From: Methanoregula formicica SMSP
GTDB taxonomy: Archaea; Halobacteriota; Methanomicrobia; Methanomicrobiales; Methanospirillaceae
Reading direction: 5' to 3'
Assembly: GCF_000327485.1 (NCBI RefSeq)
Contig: NC_019943.1
Coordinates: 62,001-126,000, forward strand
Length of the DNA stretch: 64,000 nt
This document shows, piece by piece, positions 44,323-54,780 of this stretch. How positions within the stretch are numbered: position 1 is the first letter of the stretch; each line of letters starts with the position of its first letter. Under the pieces are notes generated by a model, which worked only from the letters and a program-made list of their open reading frames with translations, did not search any database and had not been told where the DNA came from. A program made the position numbers and the translations under genes.

Positions 44323-45456
44323 CTACCCAACCCGCTTGATCCTCGCCATCGCCTCTTTCAGCTTCTCCATCGAAGCCGCGTACGACAGCCGGATCCAACC
44401 CGATGCATAGAACGCACTGCCCGGTGTAGCAGCCACGTGCCCCTTGTCAAGCCAGCGTGATGCCACTTCCATATCGTTACCGGCAACCTTCACGAACGCA
44501 TAGAACGCACCCTCGGCCGGGGCCGTCTCGTAGCCCATTGCCTTGAGCTCGCCCATGACGTATTTCCGCCGCTTGTCGAACTCCTGCCGCATGTTCTCGA
44601 CGCACTGCTGGTCACCCTTGAGCGCCGCAACTCCGCCCCACATGGCAAAGGTCGTGACCTGGCTGATGGAGTGCTGCTGGACCTTCGACATCTCCGTGAT
44701 GATCTGCTTTGGTCCAACCGCGTACCCGAGCCGCCAGCCGGTCATCGCGTAGGCCTTGGAGAAACCATTGATGGTGATGGTGCGCTCGTGCATGTCGCCG
44801 ATTGCCGCAAGCGAGAGGTGCTCTTTCCCGTAGATCATCTTCTCGTAGATCTCGTCCGACATCGCGTAGAGATCCTTGTCCGTGCAGAGATCGGCTACGA
44901 GCTGCATGGACTTCTTGTTGAAAACAGCGCCTGTGGGATTCGAGGGCGAGTTGACGATGATCATTTTTGTTTTGTTGTTGACCTTTTCAAGAAGAGAGTC
45001 ATCGAGCTGGAAGGTCTTCTGGTTGATCTCGTGGAAGACCGTTTTCCCGCCAGCGATATGGATGCAGGGCTCGTAGGAGACCCAGGCCGGTGTGAGGATG
45101 ATCGCCTCGTCGCCCGGGTTCAGGACGGCCTCGCAGGCCTCGTAGATCGCGTCTTTCGCCCCGCAGGCGACAATCACCTGCTGGGGCGTGCAGGGGAAAT
45201 GGTTCTCCCGCTCGATCTTCTCCGCGATTGCGGCGGTCAGCTCAGGGATGCCGCTGCTCGGCGCATAATGCGTCTCGCCCCGCTTCAGCGCATCGATGCA
45301 GGCGTCCGTGATGTGTTGCGGGGTGGCGAAATCAGGCTCTCCGATAGACAGGCTGATGACATCGATCCCCTGCCGCTGCATCGCCTTGGCCTTGTTGGAG
45401 ATGGCGATGGTTGCCGATTCTGTTACGCCGGCAATCTTTGCCGACAGCGGCTTCAT
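44323..45456 (-). CDS. Pyridoxal phosphate aminotransferase (aspartate aminotransferase type)
   Basis: The 377-residue class I aminotransferase shows [12 protein letters not shown] near the N-terminus, [18 protein letters not shown] and the PLP-lysine motif [17 protein letters not shown], and a C-terminal arginine in GWIRLSYA. It is the usual archaeal aspartate or broad-specificity aminotransferase. The ATG at 45456 overlaps the ribH stop by four bases. It ends an operon with ribH, ribC and a class V aminotransferase. Two truncated copies of its 3' end lie downstream at 42721-42918 and 34523-34993. Confidence 0.92.
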   Translation of the reverse strand: MKPLSAKIAGVTESATIAISNKAKAMQRQGIDVISLSIGEPDFATPQHITDACIDALKRGETHYAPSSGIPELTAAIAEKIERENHFPCTPQQVIVACGAKDAIYEACEAVLNPGDEAIILTPAWVSYEPCIHIAGGKTVFHEINQKTFQLDDSLLEKVNNKTKMIIVNSPSNPTGAVFNKKSMQLVADLCTDKDLYAMSDEIYEKMIYGKEHLSLAAIGDMHERTITINGFSKAYAMTGWRLGYAVGPKQIITEMSKVQQHSISQVTTFAMWGGVAALKGDQQCVENMRQEFDKRRKYVMGELKAMGYETAPAEGAFYAFVKVAGNDMEVASRWLDKGHVAATPGSAFYASGWIRLSYAASMEKLKEAMARIKRVG

Positions 45457-45872
45457 CGTAACCTTTTGACCATCTTGATGGCTGACTCGACAGCCCGCTT
45501 TGCGTAGTCGATCCGCTCGTTGGCTTCGAGCCGGGTCATGCCGGGGCCGGAGATGCCGAGCGCAACGGGTTTGCCGAACTCTAAGGAGAGGTCGATAATC
45601 TTCCGGGCCGCATGCTGCACCACGATCTCGTCGTGCTGGGTCGCCCCCTCGATGACGCAGCCAATCGTCACGACCGCATCGACCTTTCCGGCAGTCAGCA
45701 GCTTCTTGATGGCAAGCGGCATGTCGTAGGCGCCGGGCACATACATGCATTCGGTCACTTCAGCGCCGAGGAACGCTGCGTGCTCGCGGCCCTCGATCTC
45801 CATCATATACGTGATGTCGCGGTTGAACTCCGCGACAACGAATCCCAGTTTTATCGGATTGGTATCGCACAT
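45453..45872 (-). CDS. ribH: 6,7-dimethyl-8-ribityllumazine synthase
   Basis: The 139-residue protein has the lumazine synthase pattern: [26 protein letters not shown], and [13 protein letters not shown] with the catalytic His region. It condenses the ribityl uracil with the butanone phosphate in riboflavin synthesis. It forms an operon with ribC upstream (44-base gap) and the aminotransferase gene downstream (ATGA overlap). Confidence 0.94.
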   Translation of the reverse strand: MCDTNPIKLGFVVAEFNRDITYMMEIEGREHAAFLGAEVTECMYVPGAYDMPLAIKKLLTAGKVDAVVTIGCVIEGATQHDEIVVQHAARKIIDLSLEFGKPVALGISGPGMTRLEANERIDYAKRAVESAIKMVKRLR

Positions 45873-45916
45873 AGCAGATCATCTCGTCTGGTTGGTCATA
45901 AACTCTTGTGATTGCA

Positions 45917-47505
<1,589 letters not shown>

Positions 47506-47560
47506 ATGGATCTGCTCATAGTATTTTAAGAAAGACGCAATATAAGTTTGGATAGCAGTT

Positions 47561-47953
47561 ATGGCAGACGTTGCGATTGTATCCGGGTCCGCTTCCGATG
47601 CGGCGATCACCGACAAGGTGAGAAAAGTCCTTGACGCAAACGGCATCACGTACGATGCGCAGATCCTCTCGGCCCATCGGGACCCCGACAAGCTGGACGC
47701 CTACATCAAGACCTGCGATGCAAAGATCTACATCGCCATTGCCGGGCTCTCGGCAGCCCTGCCCGGCGTCATCGCGTCAAAGACCGACAAGCCGGTGATC
47801 GGTGTCCCGGTTGCAGGGACACTGAACGGGATGGACGCCCTCCTCTCCATCGCGCAGATGCCAAAAGGAGTCCCGGTTGCCTGCGTGGGCGTGGACAACG
47901 GGGACAATGCCGCGTGGCTCGCGATCCGGATCCTGAAACTCGTGAAAAAGTAA
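47561..47953 (+). CDS. purE: 5-(carboxyamino)imidazole ribonucleotide mutase
   Basis: The 130-residue protein has [24 protein letters not shown] and [26 protein letters not shown], the standard PurE substrate loops, with the catalytic His in SAHR. It makes carboxyaminoimidazole ribonucleotide in purine synthesis. An ATATAA box lies about 20-25 bases before the ATG, implying a leaderless or nearly leaderless mRNA. Confidence 0.93.
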   Translation: MADVAIVSGSASDAAITDKVRKVLDANGITYDAQILSAHRDPDKLDAYIKTCDAKIYIAIAGLSAALPGVIASKTDKPVIGVPVAGTLNGMDALLSIAQMPKGVPVACVGVDNGDNAAWLAIRILKLVKK

Positions 47954-48119
47954 CTACCATATTCACTATCCCGTTTTTCTGTTGCTGAAGATTGGACTGG
48001 GTTTATTCCGGGACTCCCGGTGCCCCGGCAGGCCGTGACTCCCTCGCCGTGCCTGGCCTCCGGGAGGATTTCCGGACAAAACTGACCCTGATGAAAAAAG
48101 GGTGACCGGTATGATACCG

Positions 48120-49751
48120 TCACACCCGGACAAACGCAGCGTCCCGCTTGAAATCCTTATCGAGGATGAGGCTCGTGGTAAGGCCCGTCACGGTTCCGTC
48201 GCGACCGGTGGCAAACATGACCTGGCCGTGATAGTCCGGTCCCCACTGCGGGCAGGTGGAGGCAAAGGTGTTCCCGTCCCAAGGCGAGAGGTCGAAGGTC
48301 ACCGGGGTCTTCCCGAAGGTGAGCGTCAGGTTACCGGCCTGTTCTGCGACCACGGCCTTCCCATAGATAGTGTTCGTATAACTCCCGGTGTATTTTTCAG
48401 GGGCGAGCGGCTCCGCCGGGCGAGCCGGGCGGACCGGCTGGTCTGCAAGGAGCTGTTCATTACTCTTGTCGGCCTGTGCCTGAACAATCGCGGAGACATC
48501 GGGGTTTGCGAGCCCGAAGGCCTGGCGGTAGAACGCGAACGCTAATCCGTCGGGAAGCGCTGTCCCGCCGGCCTCGTTTGCCAGGACCACGATCCCGAGG
48601 TTTCTGGAAGGGACCATCAGGACCACCGAGTGGCTACCGAGCGTCTCGCCGTCGTGCCAGACAATATCCGGGGTGCCGTCCTGCCCGGTATACATCCATG
48701 CCTGGCAATAGTAGTTCTTCTGGGAGATCATCGTGTCGCTCACGGGCGTCCGCGGGGTGTGCATGTAGGCCATGCCCGCGGGGCTGATGAGCTGTTGCCC
48801 GTTGTAACTGCCGTTACCCAGCTGGAAGATCGTCCATGCCGCCATGTCCTGGATGTTCGCGTTGATCCCGCCGGCCGGGCCAAATTCGTAGGAGACGTTG
48901 TTGAACGCCCAGTCGGGATCGATAGGGATTGCGCCCGTCGTGTTGTTGGAGAGGACACCGTGCCGGTACAGGGTCACGTGATCGGGCGAGGCCTGGAACG
49001 CTGCATAGGTCGAGGAAGCACCGGTCATGTGAAGAGGAGTAAAGATCCGCTCCTGAAGGTTATCCTCCCAGGTTTTGCCGCTCGTCTTCTCGATCGCCGC
49101 CCCGGTCGCGACAAAGGGCACGTTCTGGTACATGAACGAGCTCCGGAAGCTGGAGACCGGTTCTGCGTACCGGAGGGTGTGGATCATGTCGGCCCGGTCG
49201 AGCCCGAAGGTGGCAAGGTCCATGCCCCAGTGGTCGCCAATGCCGCTCCGCTGTGCCAGGGAATCGGTGATCGTGTACTCCTTTGTCACCCAGGGATCGC
49301 TCATGGCGAAGTCCGGGACATATTGTGTCATCGGGTCGCTCCAGTTCATCCGCCCGCGGTCCACTTCCATCGCAACAAGAGCCGCGGTGAACGCCTTGGA
49401 GGTCGAGCCAATCTGGAAGACAGTATCGTTGGTCACCGGGTCGGCTTTCCCGACAGTTTTTGTGCCATAGCCTTTCATGATGATGACGTTCCCGTCTTTG
49501 ACGACTGCAACCGCCATACCGGAGATGCCGGCCTTCTCCCGGGAAGTCTCCGCGTACGTGTCGAACTTTTCCAGGAAAGCCTTCAGCGCGGCCGGATCGT
49601 TGAGATCGATCACCCGCCCGGTGTCCTGCACGGCACCGGATACGGGCGTGGCAGCAGCAGGCCCGGCCCCGCCCGGTGAGGTACAACCGGCAGCAGCGAC
49701 CAGGATCAGTACACAGACAACGGCACAGAGGCCGGGAAAAGAAACACGCAT
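48120..49751 (-). CDS. Lipoprotein serine hydrolase (class C beta-lactamase family)
   Basis: The 543-residue protein has a lipobox signal (VAAAGC, Cys23) and the beta-lactamase/PBP-like motifs STSK (nucleophile Ser), YQN and HDGETLG. The C-terminal 110 residues form an extra beta domain (EKYTGSYTNTIYGKAVV). Family members include D-aminopeptidases, esterases and class C lactamases. The ATG at 49751 gives the lipoprotein signal; longer frames have no family sequence. It is the third peptidoglycan-enzyme-like lipoprotein in the window. Substrate unknown. Confidence 0.9.
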   Translation of the reverse strand: MRVSFPGLCAVVCVLILVAAAGCTSPGGAGPAAATPVSGAVQDTGRVIDLNDPAALKAFLEKFDTYAETSREKAGISGMAVAVVKDGNVIIMKGYGTKTVGKADPVTNDTVFQIGSTSKAFTAALVAMEVDRGRMNWSDPMTQYVPDFAMSDPWVTKEYTITDSLAQRSGIGDHWGMDLATFGLDRADMIHTLRYAEPVSSFRSSFMYQNVPFVATGAAIEKTSGKTWEDNLQERIFTPLHMTGASSTYAAFQASPDHVTLYRHGVLSNNTTGAIPIDPDWAFNNVSYEFGPAGGINANIQDMAAWTIFQLGNGSYNGQQLISPAGMAYMHTPRTPVSDTMISQKNYYCQAWMYTGQDGTPDIVWHDGETLGSHSVVLMVPSRNLGIVVLANEAGGTALPDGLAFAFYRQAFGLANPDVSAIVQAQADKSNEQLLADQPVRPARPAEPLAPEKYTGSYTNTIYGKAVVAEQAGNLTLTFGKTPVTFDLSPWDGNTFASTCPQWGPDYHGQVMFATGRDGTVTGLTTSLILDKDFKRDAAFVRV

Positions 49752-49899
49752 ACCGGTATCATATGCGGAAATCCATTTCAAGGTGTCGGAGAGCTCCGGA
49801 TCGTATTTCCGTGGTATGCCGGAAGGGATCGATAACCGGAATCCCGCAGGAAGAGGGCCGCACCTCGGGGGGAAAACCGGGGGAAAGCCCCCGGGGGGT

Positions 49900-50040
49900 T
49901 CATCCGGTACGTGCCGTGTCTCCCTTTTTTCCCTTCTTCCGCCCGTGCGGGCAGACCCAGAGGCAGAACCCGCAGACACCGGCCATGCCCAGCTCCTTCT
50001 CGATCTCTTGGTAGTACCGGTCGCAGGCCGCCGCATCGAA
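49900..50040 (-). pseudogene. C-terminal remnant of a 4Fe-4S protein (epoxyqueuosine-reductase-like)
   Basis: Going minus strand from about 50040 to the stop at 49900, the frame encodes YYQEIEKELG then GVCGFCLWVCPHGRKK. The CX2CX3CP pattern is that of a 4Fe-4S site as found at the end of QueG-like proteins. The part further upstream in this frame is antisense to an HxlR-like remnant and looks random, so the gene has lost its 5' portion. A G/C hairpin follows at 49877-49894. Confidence 0.5.
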
Positions 50041-50190
50041 CCGGGCCTCGCGGAGTACTACCTCACCGATGACGGCAGGGAACTCTGGGACGCGATCATC
50101 CCGCTCCTCCAGTGGACGATGAAGCGGGAGGAGGGGTTCGTGCACGAAAAATGTTCAGCGCACTGCCACAAGAGGGCGGGGCACCGGTGA
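50035..50190 (+). pseudogene. C-terminal remnant of an HxlR-family regulator
   Basis: The plus-strand frame ending at 50190 encodes LAEYYLTDDGRELWDAIIPL then LQWTMKREE and a Cys/His-rich tail. This is the wing and last helix of HxlR-type winged-helix regulators. Everything upstream of about 50035 is antisense to the 4Fe-4S remnant and not HxlR-like, so the DNA-binding helices are gone. The two remnants abut tail-outward. Confidence 0.45.
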
Positions 50191-50312
50191 TCGTTCCGGT
50201 GGCCCGGAACCAGTCGCATTGTTCAGTCCTTTCAACCGGATCCGGGACCTGAAAAGACCGGTTTTCCTAGCCGGCCGTTCTCTCCCTTTTTTATCAACCC
50301 GCATCCGTACAT

Positions 50313-50531
50313 TCATCGGGATGATCGTGCTTTACGGCGTTGTAGTAATTGCATGAACTGCTCGTTCCGTGGACATTCGTAGGGATTCACACCACGCTCC
50401 GGGTTCCATTTCCCTTCCATTGGGTTGAACCGTGCTGGGCACGATACTTCTTCAACGAGCGGTGAATGGATTCCCGGTACCATTTTGGACATGATATGCT
50501 CGCAGTCCCTGCAAAACGAATGAATACTCAT
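50313..50531 (-). CDS. Small four-cysteine protein
   Basis: The 72-residue protein has SFCRDCEHIM near the N-terminus and two later single cysteines (EVSCPARFNP and PYECPRNE). The four could bind one zinc. The tail is basic (RRKARSSR). The frame has a plausible ATG. I do not recognise a family. It is isolated between remnants and a methyltransferase gene. Confidence 0.5.
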   Translation of the reverse strand: MSIHSFCRDCEHIMSKMVPGIHSPLVEEVSCPARFNPMEGKWNPERGVNPYECPRNEQFMQLLQRRKARSSR

Positions 50532-50983
50532 GGTATGGCTTCCTGTTTTGCATAACCATCAGGGATTACCTGACGTAACGTCCGGGCGATGTTCATGGAA
50601 TCTGAAATGTCGCCCTGTGCAATCAAAACCGGATGAATAAAAGATGACGAGGGGTTCGTTGTTCTGTTGGATTTTTGTAGGCCTGAAAATTTTATGATGA
50701 AATGAAGGAATTGTTCAATGTGTAATTTTCTTTTATGTACACCCGGTGTGGATCATTACACAAAGAAATACACCAGTTCATCGCATCACTCCTGTACCCT
50801 CTTCTGTCGTATAACAATAAGTAGTTTCAGGCTCCCTTGCCGAGATATCCGGGGATGAGCGGGAGCATTATCAGAGAGAGGGCGAAGGTGACAGCTGCGT
50901 TACCGGCACGGCCGGTAACCACAGATTGCAGCCCGCTTCGTACGAAACCAGTGATAGAGGGATGGTATTAACCGGCGCCCGGT
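50532..50983. other. Gene-free intergenic region
   Basis: I see no convincing gene here. An inverted repeat TGTGTAAT/ATTACACA lies near 50719-50764 with about 30 bases between the arms. It could be a promoter or operator for the small four-cysteine protein, whose ATG is at 50531. The part from 50850 is G/C-rich and may be old coding sequence. Confidence 0.3.
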
Positions 50984-51739
50984 TCAGACCTTCTGCATCA
51001 CGAAGAACGTGTACCCGTACCACCGCTTGTACTTCCGGTACATGTCCGCTTCGTGCTCAAAAGCATCGAGGAGGGCGGCATTCCCCGGGTCCTTCCCGTG
51101 GATCTTCCGGAGCTCCGCGGTCAGGGCCAGCATCGGGACATGGTAGTTATCCCACCACCCGGCCTCCGGCAGCCGGTACGTTGCCACAAGGCGGAGCCCG
51201 GTCCGCTTCACCCGCTCCTTCATCTCCTCTTCGGGCACAGGGATGTATCCCTCGCTCTCCCACCATTTCCTGAGCTCTTCGGGAGGGTTTGGCTCGAACC
51301 AGTCGGCATCGGACACGACCATGTACCCGCCTTTTTTCAGGAGCGGCTTCCAGAGGTTGAGGCCCTTCTCGAACCCGACAATGAAGATGGCTCCCTCGGA
51401 CCAGATAAGGTCGAACGATCCTTTGTCGAACGGCAGGGCGTCCATGGAGGCACAGATCGTTTTGACCCGGTGTGCCATGCCGGCTTTTCTGACCCATGCA
51501 TCGACCTTATCCAGGAACGGCTGGTGGATGTCGACAGCAGTGATCGTTCCGGTGGTGAGGGCCGCAAGATCCCGGGTCTGCGTCCCGCTCCCGCAGCCGA
51601 CATCGAGGATTTTTGCGTCCCGGGGAACGGAGGGGAGCAGCGACCACACCTTCCGGGTCGCTTCTGATGACCCGGGCCCCTGCCGCGGAAGAGATTCGAA
51701 AATCTGGTAAAAAAACGGTGGTAATTGGGGTAATGACAT
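50984..51739 (-). CDS. Class I SAM-dependent methyltransferase
   Basis: The 251-residue protein has motif I ILDVGCGSGTQTRDLA near residue 45, acidic VDIHQPFL, and LPFDKGSFDLIWSEGAIFIV as motifs III-IV. The C-terminal part (AGWWDNYHVPM and KRWYGYTFFVMQ) matches small-molecule methyltransferases of the UbiE/CoQ-like group. The ATG at 51739 is preferred to 51796, since the extra residues have no family match. Substrate unknown; the neighbours give no help. Confidence 0.87.
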   Translation of the reverse strand: MSLPQLPPFFYQIFESLPRQGPGSSEATRKVWSLLPSVPRDAKILDVGCGSGTQTRDLAALTTGTITAVDIHQPFLDKVDAWVRKAGMAHRVKTICASMDALPFDKGSFDLIWSEGAIFIVGFEKGLNLWKPLLKKGGYMVVSDADWFEPNPPEELRKWWESEGYIPVPEEEMKERVKRTGLRLVATYRLPEAGWWDNYHVPMLALTAELRKIHGKDPGNAALLDAFEHEADMYRKYKRWYGYTFFVMQKV

Positions 51740-52197
51740 GATGCATAGCTGTGGCACAGGGTGTAATGAGTGCTTTGTGGTCGAAGGGTTTGTCACCCTT
51801 CAAAAGAGGGCGGGGGGTGTTTCCCCGGCCGTCGGTCTGCTGCTGGTGCCAATGCAATGATACGAAGGTGAATCGGGCGAGTCTGCCTGTGTATGATGGT
51901 TTCATCCGTACTACTGGAGGTGGGACTCCGTCACGGCCGGAACGGGCAGTGAAGGCGCGTGATGAAAGATCTCCCACAACACGGACAGCGGCGTGTCCCT
52001 CCGTTCGTTTTCGGTATGGCTGCGGAAACGCTCATTGCTTCCGGGACAGTTCCTGCGGATCATCTGTCTGGTCATGGTTGTTCTCTCCTGCCCGGTTGTT
52101 CCGGGCCTGATACAGTGGTTGGATGCGGGGGTATATAGCGGGCAGGATGTTGGAACAATTCGCAGGGTTTTTTTCCAGCCTGCCGATGGTGATCTCC
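51740..52197. other. Gene-free intergenic region, possibly decayed coding DNA
   Basis: The G/C content and several open stretches suggest old coding DNA, but none has family motifs I can recognise. A 119-codon plus-strand frame at 51751-52110 has a GGGTPSRPERAVKARDERS stretch but otherwise irregular composition, and was not accepted as a gene. The region separates the methyltransferase gene from the MFS gene. Confidence 0.3.
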
Positions 52198-53427
52198 TTA
52201 CCGTTCCACGGGTGCGGGAGCGGCAGTCTTCAGCTCCACTGGGCGGCTCCTCCCGACGGCCAGGAGGACCGGGACAGCAATGAGCGTGAGCGCCGCTGTT
52301 GCAAAGAAGACCGCGTGGATCCCCGCGGTGTCCATCACGACCCCGAAGATGACGGGAACGACCATCAGGCCGATGCCCTGAGCCATGCTAGCGATGCCCG
52401 CGGCAGCGCCCTGGCCTGTCTCCCGGCCGGCAATGGTCACCAGTGCTGCGATGGTGGTGAGCGAGAGGCCAAAGCCGCAGCCGAGCACGATGACGGCACC
52501 CAGGTATTCGGCGAAGGTCGCGGAAAGCCCGATACCGAACGAGGCTGCGGCGATCACCGCTATGCCAATGGCCAGGAGGAAGTACTTGTTGGACCGGTCC
52601 ACGATCCTGCCGGAGAGCTTCTGGACCCCGGCCACGATGACGGTCCCGACAAAGATCAGGACGCCTACCTCTGTTCCGGTGAAGTGCTGCACCGTCCCGG
52701 TAATAACGGGGAGGTACACGAGGTACGTTGCGTACGCTACCGAGTACACGAGGTAGAAGAACACCGGTATCCGGAGGGCCGGGTGGCAGGCTGCCGTAAG
52801 GAACGGGACGGGGTCGCGGGGCTTTGCCCGGTGATCGGGAAGGAACCGGAAACAGACAACCGCAGTGACGGCCGTGATGAGGGAGAGGCAGAGAAACGCC
52901 GCGGAGATGTCCAGGTAGTCCATCAGGACCCCGCTGATAAGGGGGCCAAAGCTCATCCCGAGGAAAGCCGCGCTGTGGAAGCCGCCCATCATCCGCCCCT
53001 CTTCCCCGACATCCGCAATGTCCCCCATGTACGCGATGGCAATGGGGAAGACCATCGCTGCCGCGATGCCATGGAGGAAACGGATGAGCGTCAGCAGGTA
53101 CACCGAGTCCGCGAGCACGTACAGGGCGGAGAAGAGGGAGTACCCGGCAAGGCCGATGAGGAGGAGATTCCTCCGGCCACAGGAGTCCGACATCGCGCCA
53201 AAGACCGGCAAAAAGACCGTCCTCGACAGGGCAAAGGAGGAGAAGATGACACCTATCCAGAAGCCGGTTGCCCCCATCAGCTGTGCGTACAATGGTAGGG
53301 CGGGAGTGATAATCCCGATCCCGAGCATGGTGGCAAAGGCGGTAAAGCAGAGGAGGAATGCCGCGAGGCGCTTCCGTTCCGGGTCCATCCTTCCTGATTC
53401 CGCTCCGCTGGTCTCTGCCACCGTCAT
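52198..53427 (-). CDS. MFS transporter (drug/metabolite efflux type)
   Basis: The 409-residue protein has twelve hydrophobic helices and the MFS loop motif GAMSDSCGRRNLLLIGLAGY between helices two and three. A drug-efflux-like GIITPALPLYAQLMGATGF opens it. The start at 53427 has no strong ribosome site; ATG 53388, preceded by AGGAAGG, is an alternative. It is the last gene of a unit with ATP-grasp, GNAT and STAS genes, and could export the product of those enzymes. Confidence 0.88.
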   Translation of the reverse strand: MTVAETSGAESGRMDPERKRLAAFLLCFTAFATMLGIGIITPALPLYAQLMGATGFWIGVIFSSFALSRTVFLPVFGAMSDSCGRRNLLLIGLAGYSLFSALYVLADSVYLLTLIRFLHGIAAAMVFPIAIAYMGDIADVGEEGRMMGGFHSAAFLGMSFGPLISGVLMDYLDISAAFLCLSLITAVTAVVCFRFLPDHRAKPRDPVPFLTAACHPALRIPVFFYLVYSVAYATYLVYLPVITGTVQHFTGTEVGVLIFVGTVIVAGVQKLSGRIVDRSNKYFLLAIGIAVIAAASFGIGLSATFAEYLGAVIVLGCGFGLSLTTIAALVTIAGRETGQGAAAGIASMAQGIGLMVVPVIFGVVMDTAGIHAVFFATAALTLIAVPVLLAVGRSRPVELKTAAPAPVER

Positions 53428-53460
53428 GGTTGATCACGACCGGATAAGGTACTACCTTCC

Positions 53461-54759
53461 TCAGATGCTGAAGAGTTCGTTCTCCTGGTAGGTTTCGAAG
53501 TCACGGATGCGACGGTAATCTTCGAGGATGACCCGGGGGTCCTTGTGGATGAGGAAGACCTTTGCCGGGCTTGTCATCATGTCGACGGTCCGGTTCACGT
53601 GCCAGTCGCTGATGAGGTTGACGAAATCGCCTCGTGCACAGCTCTTCAGCCGGGCCAGCATTTCGATGGCCGCGATCTCGCCTTCGGGTGTCCCCTCGTG
53701 CTGTGCAATCAGGTGCTTTCTGATCATGTGACGCTTCAGGTGGTACGGCTTGTCGATGGTCTCCAGGAATTTCTCCGGATCGCTGTATGCCGCAACCATC
53801 AGGTCGACCTGGCACTGACCGGAGCAGCTGACGATGAGATCGGGAGGGATCGTCCCGCCCATGATGCGGGCTCCGGACTCGATTAAGAGCGGGCCCTTCT
53901 CTGTGAGCATGATCTCCGTGTGGGCAGCCCCGTACCGGATCCCGAGGGCATCGAGGACAGAGAAGGCATACCGGACCAGCTCCATCAGCTGTCCCTCAGG
54001 CCAGTCGTGGAGGCGGGTGCAGTCGTACACGTTCCCTACGCCCTCGACCTTGACCTTCCTGTACTGCCAGAGCTCGGCAAGGCGGTGCTTCCCGTTCCAG
54101 GAGACGGTATTGACCCCGAACTCCGTCCCGCAGAGGCGCTCCTCGATAAGAACCTCGGTGTTCTTGTCTCCCAGGTGGTTGGTCGTCCCGATCAGGTTCC
54201 GGAACGCGGAAAGGACCTCCTCCTCGGTCGAGCAGAACGTGACCCCTTCCGTGGAGGCGCTGCTCATAGGCTTGATTACGACCTCTGCAAACGACCCGGC
54301 CCGGAACCAGGCGATCAGTTCGTTCTCGTCTTGTGTGCAGATGAACTGCTTTGTCCTGACTCCCGCGTCCTGGAGCGCACACTGCATCCGGAACTTGTTG
54401 CGCCGGGCAACCGACTGCGCCGTCCCGTTCGAGAAGAGCCCCATCCGCTCGCTCAGCGCGTCTGCAAACGGGACTCCCATCTCGCTGCCCGGGATGATCC
54501 CGATGACCGCATACCGGTCCAGCTGCCGGACAACGGCGTCCAGGTCCCCGCGGAACACGATCTTGTCGGTGAACAGGGGGTCCTCCAGGTAGTCTTCCGC
54601 ATGGTTCTTTTTTAAGTATTTCTCGGGAAATGCCTCGTGGCTGAGCACCTCGATGCAGGGAATCCCCTGCATCAGGAACCGGGACGCCATCACCCTGCCG
54701 GATGTTGCAAACCCGTCCACCAGGACAACGGCTTTCTGTCTCCTGTCTTTTGTGACCAT
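53461..54759 (-). CDS. ATP-grasp ligase (amino-acid ligase-like)
   Basis: The 432-residue protein has the ATP-grasp plan: an N-terminal Rossmann-like domain (VVLVDGFATSGRVMASRFL), an ATP-binding domain with VVIKPMSSASTEGV and EVLIEERLCGTEFGVN, and a metal site near LIESGARIMGG. The order resembles the carboxylate-amine ligases that make dipeptides (L-amino-acid ligase type). GGAGGAAA precedes the ATG at 54759. It lies between GNAT and MFS genes, so a small amide-bonded metabolite made, acetylated and exported is a reasonable inference. Confidence 0.87.
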   Translation of the reverse strand: MVTKDRRQKAVVLVDGFATSGRVMASRFLMQGIPCIEVLSHEAFPEKYLKKNHAEDYLEDPLFTDKIVFRGDLDAVVRQLDRYAVIGIIPGSEMGVPFADALSERMGLFSNGTAQSVARRNKFRMQCALQDAGVRTKQFICTQDENELIAWFRAGSFAEVVIKPMSSASTEGVTFCSTEEEVLSAFRNLIGTTNHLGDKNTEVLIEERLCGTEFGVNTVSWNGKHRLAELWQYRKVKVEGVGNVYDCTRLHDWPEGQLMELVRYAFSVLDALGIRYGAAHTEIMLTEKGPLLIESGARIMGGTIPPDLIVSCSGQCQVDLMVAAYSDPEKFLETIDKPYHLKRHMIRKHLIAQHEGTPEGEIAAIEMLARLKSCARGDFVNLISDWHVNRTVDMMTSPAKVFLIHKDPRVILEDYRRIRDFETYQENELFSI

Positions 54760-54780
54760 GATTTTTCCTCCGATGGTTTT

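Noticed and set aside
34523-45456. Insertion sequence or integrase-driven island
   Set aside because: No transposase, integrase, terminal inverted repeat with target duplication or tRNA attachment site was found, so a classical mobile element is not supported.
51751-52110. 119-codon plus-strand frame
   Set aside because: Irregular Cys/Arg/Ser-rich composition and no motif; kept only as a note in the intergenic entry.
52123-53298. Long plus-strand frame opposite the MFS gene
   Set aside because: Composition is of a charged antisense shadow; the minus strand encodes a clear twelve-helix transporter.
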